A stretch of 12,593 bases of DNA, from positions 1-12,593 of the forward strand of contig CAZUZD010000176.1 in assembly GCA_964624465.1 (NCBI GenBank). The letters are read 5' to 3'. Positions 1 to 8,782 of this stretch are shown here, piece by piece. The translations under genes were made by a program, and so were the position numbers. The notes beneath the pieces are model-generated. The model worked only from the letters and a program-made list of their open reading frames with translations. It was not told where the DNA came from and ran no database searches. Source of the DNA: CAZUZD01 sp964624465. GTDB lineage: Bacteria > Planctomycetota > Planctomycetia > Isosphaerales > Isosphaeraceae. Position 1 is the stretch's first letter, and each line of letters opens with the position of its first letter.

Positions 1-45
1 CCAGGGCAGCGGCACCCCGGCGACCCTGCAGCCGCCGGGCCGGGC

Positions 46-1920
46 TCAGGGGGTGGCGGGGGCAGGGGCGCGGGCGCGGAAGATGGTGCGGCCGGCCTTG
101 ATCGTCTCGCGGACGCTCAGGTCGGGCAGGGTGGCCGGGTCGACGCGGGTCGGGTCGGCCGAGAGCACGACCAGGTCGGCCAGCTTCCCGGTTTCGAGCG
201 ATCCCTTGCTCGACTCCTCGTGGTACTGGTACGCCGCCCAGAGCGTGATGGCGCGGAGGGCGTCCAGGGGCGTAATCCGCTCGTCGGGCCCGAGCACGAA
301 CCCCGACCGGGTCGTGCGGTTGACCGCCGTACCCACCAGCCGGAGCATGTCGGGCGGCACGACCGGGCTGTCGTTGTGGTTGGTGAACCGCAGCCCCTTG
401 CGGAGCGCCGTCGCCGTCGGGCTGATGGCCGCGGCGCGCCCGGGGCCGAGGGTCTCGGTGCGGTGCCAGTCGCCCCAGAAGTACGTGTGCGCGGTGAAGA
501 AGCTCGGCAAGACGCCCAGCTCCTTGGCCGTGTCGAGCTGGTCCGGGCGGGCCGTCTGCGCGTGGATCAGCACCGGCCGCAGGTCCTTGCGCCCCTGGCG
601 GCCGACGGCGTGCTGCACGGCGATCAGCACCTGATCGGCGGCCGCGTCGCCGTTGGCGTGCACGATCAGCGAGACGTCGTGGGCGTACGCGGCGTCGAAC
701 CACGCGTTGAGCTCGTCCTGGGTGAGCGTGGGGTAGCCGCGGTAGTCGGCCGGCTGGCCGTGGGGCGGGTGCAGGTACGGCTGCGTCAGGTACGCCGTCT
801 TGCCCTGCGGCGAGCCGTCGGCGACGAGCTTGATGCCGCCGATCTTGACCCCGTCCTCGTAGCGCCCGATCCGCAGGGTCGGCACGGTGTCGGGGCCGAG
901 CGCCGCCGGCGTGGCGATCGGCGGGGCGTCGGCCTGGAGCCGGCCGCGGTTGCTGACGACGACGCCGGGGATCTCGACCTCGAGCTGCAGCGGCTGCTCG
1001 CCGCGGAGCACCTTCGTGAACAGCAGCCAGCCCGGGTAGGCGACCACGTCGAGCTTGAGCCGGCCCTGGCGGCCGGCGGCGCGCAGGAGCTCGAGGTTGC
1101 CCGGGGTGCTGAAGCCGTCCTGCGCCGTGGTCACGCCGTGGCCGGCGTAGAAGTCCTGCACGGCGTCGAGCGTCCTGAGCCGCTCCTCCAGCGGCGGCCG
1201 GGGCACCAGGGCCAGGAACGGCAGGCCCGCCTGCTCCTCGATCACCCCGGTGAGCTCGCCGGTCGCCGGGTCGTGCTCGATCGCCCCGCCGGGCGGGTCC
1301 GGCGTGTCGCGGGTGTAGCCCACCCGCGCCAGCGCCGCCGTGTTGACCGCCAGCAGGTGTCCCGAGGCGTGCACCACGACCACCGGGTGCTCGGTCGAGA
1401 CCCGGTCCAGGTCGGCGCGGGTCGGGTGCCGATGCTCGGCCAGCAGGCTGTCGTCATAGCCCATGCCGAGGACCGGCGTCCCCGGCGCGGGCCGCTTCGC
1501 CGCCAGGTCCGCCTTGAGCCGCTCGACGATGTCGGCGATCGACCGCACCGTGCCGACCGGCGGCGGGCTCAGGTTCGGCAGGTTCCACTGGGTCACGTAG
1601 TCGGCGATGTGGCCGTGGGCGTCGATGAACCCGGGCAACAGGGCCCGGTCGCCCAGCTCCTCGACGACCGTCTGCGGGCCGCGATGGCGGAGGACCTCGG
1701 CCCGGGTGCCCACGGCGAGGATCGTGCGACCCCGGATCGCCAGGGCCTCGGCGCGGGGCCGGGCGTCGTCCATCGTCAGGATCGCGCCGCCGACGAAGAT
1801 CCGGTCGGCGGGCGGCTCGGCCCCGTCGTCCGCCCGAGCCGGACTGGCCGCCAGGGCGATCGGCAGCAGCCCCGCCGCCAGGCCCAGCATCCACCACCCC
1901 GAGGCTCGCCGTCGACGCAT
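46..1920 (-). CDS. Secreted metal-dependent amidohydrolase, YtcJ-like (Amidohydro_3 family)
   Basis: Predicted 624-residue exported hydrolase; substrate unknown. Residues 1-30 form a signal peptide: an RRRR n-region, a hydrophobic stretch at about 9-25, and an ARA cleavage site before DDGAEP. Family metal-site signatures appear in order: DAHGH (H102, H104), GGIKLVADGS (K364, a candidate bridging lysine), VHANGD (H421), LIHAQ (H453) and NHNDSP (D517). The N-terminal IFVGGAILTMDD and the C-terminal GSLETGKLADLVVLSADP are the composite beta-sandwich ends typical of amidohydrolases. The length matches the family. The start at 1920 was chosen because GGGAG sits 6 nt upstream and the signal peptide begins there; an in-frame ATG at 1944 also has a GAGG-like site and is possible. 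The gene diverges from the heme/copper protein gene and ends 45 nt from the window edge. Members hydrolyse C-N bonds of amides, ureas or formamides; nothing here identifies which. Confidence 0.9.
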   Translation of the reverse strand: MRRRRASGWWMLGLAAGLLPIALAASPARADDGAEPPADRIFVGGAILTMDDARPRAEALAIRGRTILAVGTRAEVLRHRGPQTVVEELGDRALLPGFIDAHGHIADYVTQWNLPNLSPPPVGTVRSIADIVERLKADLAAKRPAPGTPVLGMGYDDSLLAEHRHPTRADLDRVSTEHPVVVVHASGHLLAVNTAALARVGYTRDTPDPPGGAIEHDPATGELTGVIEEQAGLPFLALVPRPPLEERLRTLDAVQDFYAGHGVTTAQDGFSTPGNLELLRAAGRQGRLKLDVVAYPGWLLFTKVLRGEQPLQLEVEIPGVVVSNRGRLQADAPPIATPAALGPDTVPTLRIGRYEDGVKIGGIKLVADGSPQGKTAYLTQPYLHPPHGQPADYRGYPTLTQDELNAWFDAAYAHDVSLIVHANGDAAADQVLIAVQHAVGRQGRKDLRPVLIHAQTARPDQLDTAKELGVLPSFFTAHTYFWGDWHRTETLGPGRAAAISPTATALRKGLRFTNHNDSPVVPPDMLRLVGTAVNRTTRSGFVLGPDERITPLDALRAITLWAAYQYHEESSKGSLETGKLADLVVLSADPTRVDPATLPDLSVRETIKAGRTIFRARAPAPATP

Positions 1921-2244
1921 CGCAGGCTCCCGGACGCCCGCCATCGGGGCGTCCCTCGGGTCGAGCGGGCCCGCGGCCCATCGGGCACCCCGCGGCGGCT
2001 CGACTCCATGGTTGTCAACGTCTCGCAAATCACCATACCGGCGGGGGCCCCGGGCCGGCCAGGGGCGGGCGATGGGGCCGGGAATCGCGGCCCGGCGAAA
2101 CCAGCGGGGGGGTCGCGGGGTTACACTAGGATGGCCCCGGCGGGGCGGCCGCGTCCATGGCCCGGACCGGGCTGCCCATCCGCCGACCGACACCCCTGGC
2201 CGCGCCGCTTCCGGTCCGGCCCCGGCCCGATGGAGACCGCGACG
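1921..2244. promoter_or_regulatory. Divergent intergenic region with candidate promoter elements
   Basis: This 324-nt stretch has no credible gene and separates two divergently transcribed exported-protein genes, so it should hold promoters for both. The clearest landmark is a patch at about 2008-2038 that is much less GC-rich than its surroundings. It contains GTTGTCAAC (2011-2019), a short inverted repeat that reads TTGACA on the minus strand (2018-2013) and TTGTCA on the plus strand (2012-2017). For the plus gene, TTGTCA is followed after 16 nt by the weak -10-like CATACC (2034-2039); a separate TACACT lies at 2122-2127 without a good -35. No convincing -10 follows TTGACA on the minus strand. 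These are pattern matches only; sigma-factor preferences in this lineage are poorly known to me. Confidence 0.3.
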
Positions 2245-3576
2245 ATGCCCGTGCCCGCCCCGATCGGACCCCTGCTGACCGCCCTGGCGCTCGGCCTGGA
2301 GGCCGCGCCGGCCCCGGCCGGGCCAGCGGCCCCCCGCGACGACGCGGCCGAGGTCGGCGCCGTCACCTACGGCCGCGATGTGGCGCCGATCCTGAGGGCC
2401 AAGTGCGTGCCCTGCCACCGCGAGGGCCAGGTCGGGCCGTTCCCGCTGGCGACCTTCGCCGAGGCCAGCCGCAAGCGGGCCGGGCTGGCCGAGTCGGTCG
2501 AGGCCGGCCGCATGCCCCCCTGGCACGCCGACCCGCAGTTCGGCCGGTTCCGCAACGACCGCAGCCTCACCCCCCGCGAGCGCTCGGTGCTCCTGGCCTG
2601 GGTGGAGCAGGGGGCCCCCGAGGGCAACCCGGCCGACGCCTCGCCCCCGCCGGCCGACCCGACCGGCTGGCAGCTCGGCACGCCCGACACCGTCTTCGCC
2701 GTCAGCAAGCCGTTCACCGTCAAGGCCGAGGGCACCGTCAAGTACCAGTACTTCCTGGTGCCGACCCGGTTCACCGAGGATCGCTGGATCCAGGCCGTCG
2801 AGCTGCGGCCGACCTCGCGCGCCGTGGTGCACCACATCATCGTCTTCGCCATTCCCCCCGGCGGCGGCCTGCCCCCCGGCAACGGCTCGCTGGGCGGGCA
2901 CCTGGCCTCGTACGCCCCCGGCGACGAGGCGCAAATTTACCCCGAGGGGATGGCCAAGAAGGTCGTCGCCAACGCCACGCTGGTCTTCCAGGTGCACTAC
3001 ACCCCGATCGGCAAGGAGGTCGTCGACCGCCCCGAGATCGCCCTGAAGTTCGCCGCCGCGCCGGTGCAGCGCGAGGTCAAGACGGTCGGCGTCCGTGCCA
3101 ACCCGAAGAGCCTGCGGATCGCGGCCGGCCAGGCCGACTTCGAGTCGCGGTCGACCTACACCTTCCGCGACGACGCGATCCTGCTGAGCCTCGCCCCCCA
3201 CATGCACCTGCGCGGGCGGAGCTTCCGCTACGAGGCGACGTATCCCGACGGCCGCACCGAGACGCTCCTGAGCGTGCCCGCCTACGACTTCAACTGGCAG
3301 ACGACCTACAAGCTGGCCGAGCCGGCGCGGATGCCCAGGGGCACCCGGATCGACTGCGTGGCGCACTTCGACAACTCGGCGGCCAACCCGGCGCTCACCG
3401 CCGAGGACGTCGCCCGCAACGTGCGCTGGGGCGAGCAGACGGCCGACGAGATGATGATCGGCTACCTCGACTGCGTCCCCGAACGCCCCCTGGCCGCCGC
3501 CGCCGCCGATGCGGCCGATGACGATGACGAGGGCGACGACGACGCGCCGGCCGGGCCAGGCGCCGCGAAGCCCTGA
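2245..3576 (+). CDS. Secreted heme c protein fused to a PHM/DBM-like copper monooxygenase module
   Basis: Predicted 443-residue exported protein. It begins with a hydrophobic leader (about 7-25). Next comes a small cytochrome-like region with CVPCH (C54, C57, H58) and a conserved-looking GRMPPWHADP, whose M90 could be the second heme ligand. From about 145 to 411 lies a region resembling copper type II ascorbate-dependent monooxygenases. The expected ligands are all visible: VVHHIIVF (H196, H197) and HYTP (H251) for one copper; PHMHLRGR (H319, H321) and TADEMMIGYLDC (M403 or M404) for the other. The C-terminal tail (about 416-443) is Ala-rich then strongly acidic. The start at 2245 was chosen because GGAGA lies 8 nt upstream; in-frame ATGs at 2230 and 2131 are alternatives. 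In known relatives this fold hydroxylates C-H bonds using two coppers. Heme-fused versions recur in planctomycete genomes, but I know of no assigned substrate. The gene converges on coxD. Confidence 0.85.
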   Translation: MPVPAPIGPLLTALALGLEAAPAPAGPAAPRDDAAEVGAVTYGRDVAPILRAKCVPCHREGQVGPFPLATFAEASRKRAGLAESVEAGRMPPWHADPQFGRFRNDRSLTPRERSVLLAWVEQGAPEGNPADASPPPADPTGWQLGTPDTVFAVSKPFTVKAEGTVKYQYFLVPTRFTEDRWIQAVELRPTSRAVVHHIIVFAIPPGGGLPPGNGSLGGHLASYAPGDEAQIYPEGMAKKVVANATLVFQVHYTPIGKEVVDRPEIALKFAAAPVQREVKTVGVRANPKSLRIAAGQADFESRSTYTFRDDAILLSLAPHMHLRGRSFRYEATYPDGRTETLLSVPAYDFNWQTTYKLAEPARMPRGTRIDCVAHFDNSAANPALTAEDVARNVRWGEQTADEMMIGYLDCVPERPLAAAAADAADDDDEGDDDAPAGPGAAKP

Positions 3577-3610
3577 GCCCGACGGACGCCCCGGTGCGCC
3601 CGCGGGGGCA

Positions 3611-3628
3611 TCGGGGCGGGGGCCCCGA
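3611..3628. terminator. Candidate terminator hairpin 1 between convergent genes
   Basis: A perfect 7-bp stem, TCGGGGC / GCCCCGA, with a GGGG loop lies 34 nt after the stop of the plus-strand heme/copper gene. It also lies downstream of coxD on the other strand. On the minus strand it is preceded by GC-rich sequence and followed by no T-tract; on the plus strand only AA follows. It could end transcription from either side or simply be a GC-rich chance hairpin. An alternative pairing, GCCC/GGGC just upstream, would compete with it. Confidence 0.3.
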
Positions 3629-3635
3629 AACAGCA

Positions 3636-3674
3636 CGAGCCGGGGCGGGTCCGCTGGGGACCGGCCTCGGCTCG
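3636..3674. terminator. Candidate terminator hairpin 2 between convergent genes
   Basis: A two-part stem-loop: the outer arms are CGAGCCG (3636-3642) and CGGCTCG (3668-3674), and the inner arms are GGTCC (3648-3652) and GGACC (3658-3662) around a 5-nt loop. Internal mismatches of 5 nt sit on each side between the two parts. It lies almost midway in the 141-nt gap between the converging stop codons, where a bidirectional terminator would be expected. No U-tract follows on either strand, so intrinsic termination is unproven. Confidence 0.35.
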
Positions 3675-3717
3675 CTGGCGTTTCGGATCAGGCCCCGGGA
3701 GGCCAGGATCGGGGGGC

Positions 3718-4035
3718 TTACTTGCCCAGGATGTAGAGGGCGCCCCGGGTGTAGTAGTCGTTGAAGGTGAAGAAGAGCATGATCGCCAGCCAGAAGAAGG
3801 CGGCGGTGGAGAAGACCCACGTCAGCGGGTTGCTGAACCGGACGTGCATGAAGTACAGCAGGATCAGGACCGCCTTGACAGTGGCGATGAGCAGCGCGAT
3901 CGCCAGGCCGAGCGACCCGAGGTCGAGGTAGGCGACGCCCACGGTCAGGACCAGCAGCAGCATCAGCAGGCCGAAGATGATCAGGTTCGTGCGCACCGAG
4001 AAGATGTGCTGGTGCATGGACGAGTGCTGACTCAT
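3718..4035 (-). CDS. coxD: Cytochrome c oxidase subunit IV, prokaryotic type
   Basis: Predicted 105-residue small inner-membrane subunit of the caa3 oxidase. Three hydrophobic segments are visible at about 16-36, 42-63 and 72-92. The second ends in KAVLILLYFMHVRFS, a motif characteristic of the bacterial subunit IV (CyoD/COX4_pro) family, with K54 and H64. Subunit IV has no redox centre; in relatives it supports assembly or stability of the core. The start at 4035 gives a compact N-terminus (MSQHSSMHQH) with GAGG about 10 nt upstream. An ATG 18 nt further up (4053) would add MRGRPP and is less likely. It is the last gene of the cluster, separated from coxC by 129 nt rather than by the overlaps seen among coxA, coxB and coxC, and it ends with TAA facing a convergent gene. 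Confidence 0.9.
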   Translation of the reverse strand: MSQHSSMHQHIFSVRTNLIIFGLLMLLLVLTVGVAYLDLGSLGLAIALLIATVKAVLILLYFMHVRFSNPLTWVFSTAAFFWLAIMLFFTFNDYYTRGALYILGK

Positions 4036-4119
4036 GGGCGGACGGCCTCGCATCGGGCTCGGACGGGATCGGATCGGGTCAGGTACGAAGGGGTGCCGGC
4101 GGGCGGGCCAGCGATCGGC

Positions 4120-4147
4120 CGGCGGGCCGCCCGGGGGCGGCCCGCCG
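4120..4147 (-). other. Strong GC hairpin in the coxC-coxD gap
   Basis: A perfect 12-bp stem closes a 4-nt CGGG loop: arm CGGCGGGCCGCC at 4120-4131 and arm GGCGGCCCGCCG at 4136-4147. On the transcribed minus strand it starts 17 nt after the coxC stop. No run of T follows, so it is more likely an mRNA-stability, processing or partial-attenuation element than a classical terminator. It would set coxD expression apart from coxBAC. The structure is seen directly; the function is inference. Confidence 0.5.
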
Positions 4148-4164
4148 ACGCGGGACGGGTGGCC

Positions 4165-4945
4165 TCAGTGGCCCTTGGTGCGGGGGTCGATCAGGTACAG
4201 CAGCGGGTAGAGGAACACCCACACGATGTCGATGAAGTGCCAGTAGAGGCCCATCACCTCGACCATGTTGACGTAGCCGCCGGTGTGCCGCTTGCGCCAG
4301 ACGAGGTAGCAGACGGTGCCCACCGCCACCAGGCCGATGACCATGTGGGCGGCGTGCAGGCCGGTCATGAAGAAGTACAGCACCCAGAACATCTGGTACC
4401 GCTTCAGCACGGCCGCCTCGGTCGGCAGGTTGTAGGTCGTGACCATCGCCTGCATGTCTTCGGCGGGGATGCGGAAGTTGCTGGCGAAGGGGACCAGGCC
4501 CTCGTGGTAGTCGGTGGTCCACTCGACCGCCTTGATCCCGAGGAACGCGGCGCCCAGGACCATGGTCACGATCAGCAGGCGGATGGCCTGCCGGTGATCC
4601 TGGAGCTGGGCGGCCCGCACGGCCAGGGCCGCGCACAAGCTGCTGACCAGGAGGACTGCGGTGTTGACCGCGCCCAGCGGGACGTTCAGGTGGTGGCTGG
4701 CCAGGGTGAACTGGATCGGCGAGGTGGCCCGGTAGATCGCGTAGGCGAGGATCAGGCCGCCGAAGAACAGGACCTCGGTGGCCAGGAACGACCACATCCC
4801 GAGCATCGCGGCTTCGTGCTGCTGATCGGCGTCGTCGAAGTGGTGCGCCACGGGGTAGTTGGCGATGGCGTGCTCGTCATCGCCGTGCCCGTTCCCATGA
4901 CCGGCGCCGTGCCCGTGGCCGGCGCCCTTGCCCGTGATGGTGGCC

Positions 4946-4956
<11 letters not shown>
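4165..4956 (-). CDS. coxC: Cytochrome c oxidase subunit III
   Basis: Predicted 263-residue integral membrane subunit of the aa3/caa3 oxidase core; it carries no metal centre and in relatives supports sustained proton uptake and turnover. Family signatures are ATEVLFFGG (E61), FLGIKAVEW (K142, E145), TGLHAAHMVIG (H201, H204) and the C-terminal YWHFIDIVWVFLYPLLY. About five membrane spans are visible (52-72, 96-114, 126-144, 188-213, 236-256), the number of the short five-helix form rather than the seven-helix one. A loop of about 40 residues (147-187) separates spans 3 and 4. The N-terminus (about 10-29) is rich in Gly-His repeats. The start at 4956 has GGAGG 6 nt upstream and overlaps the 3' end of coxA by 11 nt, indicating translational coupling. 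A GC hairpin follows the stop. Confidence 0.96.
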
Positions 4957-6675
<1,719 letters not shown>

Positions 6676-6679
<4 letters not shown>

Positions 6680-7734
6680 CGGTTCCCCTCCCCCGGGCCC
6701 GTGGCCGGGCCATTGCTCGTGTCGTCGACCGGGCCGCCCTGCATGCGGGTCCGGGCTCGGATCGACTCGCGCAGCTCGCCGTCGGAGGCCACCGCGCCGG
6801 AGTCCTGGCCGATCGACTTGATGTAGGCGATGATCTTCAAGAGGTCTTCTTCCTCGATCTGACCCTGGTACGACGGCATCAGCGGCTCATACCCGGCGAC
6901 GACCTGGCTCTTGGGCAGCAGGATCGAGTCGCGGATGTACCGGTCATCGGCCGTCACGAAGTCGACCTGGCCGTTGGCCAGGATCGGCACCTGCGAGCCG
7001 TAGACGCCCTCGAGCCGGGGGGCCTTGACCACCTGCTGCGCGCCATGGCAGCCGGCGCAGTTGTTCTGGACGAAGAGCTTGGCGCCCTCGCGGGCCAGGC
7101 TCGACTCCGAGCCCTCGCTGAGCCAGCGCTCGTAGTCGGCCGGCTCCATCACGTACACCCAGCCGCCCATCACCGAGTGCTCGGTGCCGCAGTACTCGGT
7201 GCAGAAGAGGTGGTACTTGCCGACCGTGTCGGGCCGGAACCACATCTCGGTGTAGCGGCCCGGCAGCACGTCCTGCTTCACCCGGAACGCCGGCACGTAG
7301 AAGCTGTGGATCACGTCCTGCGAGATCATCTTGAGCTTCACGGCCTGGCCGACCGGGATGTGCAGCTCGTTGATCTCCTTCTTGCCCTCGGGATGCTGCA
7401 CCTTCCACATCCACTGGCGGCCGACGACGGGGATCTCGATGGCGTCGGCCGGCACCGAGTACAGCTCGAAGAAGACCTGCGCCGACCAGGCGAACATGAC
7501 CATGGAGATCGCGAACGGCACGCCGATCCAGATCGCCTCGATCAGGTTGCTGTGCGAGGGCGCGTGGGACCGATCCACCCGGTTGCCGCGACGGTAGCGG
7601 ATGCCCAGGACCAGGATCAGCATCAGCACGAAGAGCGAGAAGAACAGCAGCACGCCCACTTCGAAGAGCATGAGCGCGTCAACGCTCCGCGCCGTGCTGG
7701 AGCCCTGCTCGGGGAACAGCGGAAAATTCCACAT
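6676..7734 (-). CDS. coxB: Cytochrome c oxidase subunit II with fused cytochrome c (caa3 type)
   Basis: Predicted 352-residue membrane-anchored subunit that takes electrons through its own heme c and passes them via CuA to CoxA. Two membrane spans lie at about 21-44 and 65-88. The CuA cupredoxin domain (about 100-197) has all ligands: H143 (IHSF) and C178, E180, C182, H186 and M189 in FCTEYCGTEHSVM. The aromatic electron-entry motif QWMWKV (107-112) is present. A C-terminal cytochrome c domain (about 212-310) carries CAGCH (C226, C229, H230) and the likely axial M286 in LMPSYQG. The last 40 residues are polar and low complexity. No lipoprotein box or cleavable signal is evident at the N-terminus. 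The gene starts 4 nt after the SCO gene and overlaps coxA by ATGA. The fusion means no separate soluble cytochrome is strictly needed. Confidence 0.98.
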
Positions 7735-7738
7735 GGCG

Positions 7739-8656
7739 TTACGATTCCAATGCGGTCGGGGCCACGGCCGCCGGCGGGGCGGACCGCCGGCGTCGATCGC
7801 GGATGGTCAGGGCCAGGATCAACGTCGCCATGCCCACGATCGTGGCGACGCCGAGGGTCCGCAGCAGGCGCATGATCGCCAGCGTGTAGGTCCCCGTCGA
7901 GGGGTCGTAGTCGTAGCACAGCAGCACGAGCTGACGCACCAGGCCGCCCACCTGGCCGCGCCCGGCGGCCTCGATGCTCGACTTGAGCGCCTTGGGCGGG
8001 TACTCCAGCCCCAGGGCATACTGCGAGATCTTGCCCTCGGGCGTGAGGATCACGAACCCGCCGGCGTGGATGTACTGCCCGTTGCGCGGGTTGTACACAT
8101 AGCGGAACCCCACCGACTCGGCCAGCCGGTCGATCGCCGCCTGGTCCGGGGTGGTGAGGAAGTGCCAGCCAGAGGCGGCCTCGGGCCGGCCGTAGAACTC
8201 GAGGAAGGCCGCCTTCTTGCGGGCCGCCAGCTCGGGCGCCTCCTTGGGGTCGATGCTCAGGGTCACGATCTCGAACTCACGGCCCGGCGTGGCCCCGATC
8301 GGCTTCAACGACCGCGCCAGGTTCTGCAGGAGCTGGTTGCAGATCATCGGGCACTGGTAGTACACCAGCGTCAGGATCACCGGCCGGCCCTTGCCGAGGT
8401 AGTCGGACAGCCGGACCACCCGCCCCGACTCGTCGCGGAAGCTCAGGTCCAGCGGCACCGACTCGCCGAGCCGCTGCTCGAACTCCACCTGACGCGTGAG
8501 CGCGCCCGGCGTCGGATTGACGATCGACTCCTGGGCCCAGGCCCCGGTCGCGACCAGGCTCAGCGCCGCCGCGACCAGCAGCCCCACCCCGGGGCGCAGG
8601 GCGCCTTCCGGGCGAGACGACGGACCGATCAGGCGGGATAGCACTCGGGCGAGCAT
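7739..8656 (-). CDS. sco1: SCO1/SenC-type copper chaperone for CuA assembly
   Basis: Predicted 305-residue exported, membrane-held thioredoxin-fold protein that binds copper or reduces cysteines while CuA of CoxB is assembled. The copper motif is YYQCPMIC (C102, C106) and the third ligand H197 lies in YIHAGGFVILTP. The strand/helix signature VTLSIDPKEAPELAARKK (131-148) is typical of SCO proteins. An N-terminal signal ends near AWA (about 41). A second hydrophobic segment at about 267-285, followed by RDRRRR, anchors the C-terminus. This C-terminal anchor is seen in SCO proteins of ACIII-linked clusters and differs from the N-anchored mitochondrial form. The start at 8656 is preferred because the signal peptide follows it; it lacks a good Shine-Dalgarno site. 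An in-frame ATG at 8767 would add a polar, signal-incompatible stretch. It sits 4 nt before coxB. Confidence 0.93.
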   Translation of the reverse strand: MLARVLSRLIGPSSRPEGALRPGVGLLVAAALSLVATGAWAQESIVNPTPGALTRQVEFEQRLGESVPLDLSFRDESGRVVRLSDYLGKGRPVILTLVYYQCPMICNQLLQNLARSLKPIGATPGREFEIVTLSIDPKEAPELAARKKAAFLEFYGRPEAASGWHFLTTPDQAAIDRLAESVGFRYVYNPRNGQYIHAGGFVILTPEGKISQYALGLEYPPKALKSSIEAAGRGQVGGLVRQLVLLCYDYDPSTGTYTLAIMRLLRTLGVATIVGMATLILALTIRDRRRRSAPPAAVAPTALES

Positions 8657-8733
8657 GGGAACAGGGGTCTCGGGGGACGGTGGCGGGCACCGCCGCTGGG
8701 CCAGGGGAACGTCCGTCGCAAGGCCGTGATCGC

Positions 8734-8757
8734 GGCGGTCGGGGGCCCGGAGCCGCC
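8734..8757 (-). other. GC hairpin in the gap before the SCO gene
   Basis: Arms GGCGG (8734-8738) and CCGCC (8753-8757) enclose a second short CGG/CCG pairing. On the minus strand the hairpin starts 25 nt after the stop of the one-span protein gene, within a 126-nt gap. It is weaker than the coxC-coxD hairpin and has no T-tract. Reported mainly because a hairpin occupies the same relative place in two other gaps of this cluster. Confidence 0.3.
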
Positions 8758-8782
8758 CGCACCGCACACGAGAAGGTTCCGC

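Noticed and set aside
220..2130. Open plus-strand frame upstream of the heme/copper gene, antisense to the amidohydrolase
   Set aside because: Arg/Gly/Val-rich translation without motifs; it mirrors the codon bias of the real minus-strand gene.
2131..2244. Earlier starts at 2131 or 2230 for the heme/copper protein
   Set aside because: The 2131 start adds an Arg/Pro-rich stretch before the leader; the 2245 start has GGAGA at a good distance. The 2230 start cannot be excluded.
1921..3636. Open minus-strand frame continuing upstream of the amidohydrolase, antisense to the heme/copper gene
   Set aside because: Its translation is low-complexity Gly/Arg/Val-rich with no domain, whereas the plus strand encodes clear motifs. 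Long antisense open frames are expected in such GC-rich coding DNA.
4120..4147. coxC-coxD hairpin as a classical intrinsic terminator
   Set aside because: No run of T follows on the transcribed strand, and a gene of the same complex lies directly downstream.
8657..8767. Longer SCO protein starting at the ATG at 8767
   Set aside because: It would place about 37 polar, Arg/Pro-rich residues before the signal peptide.
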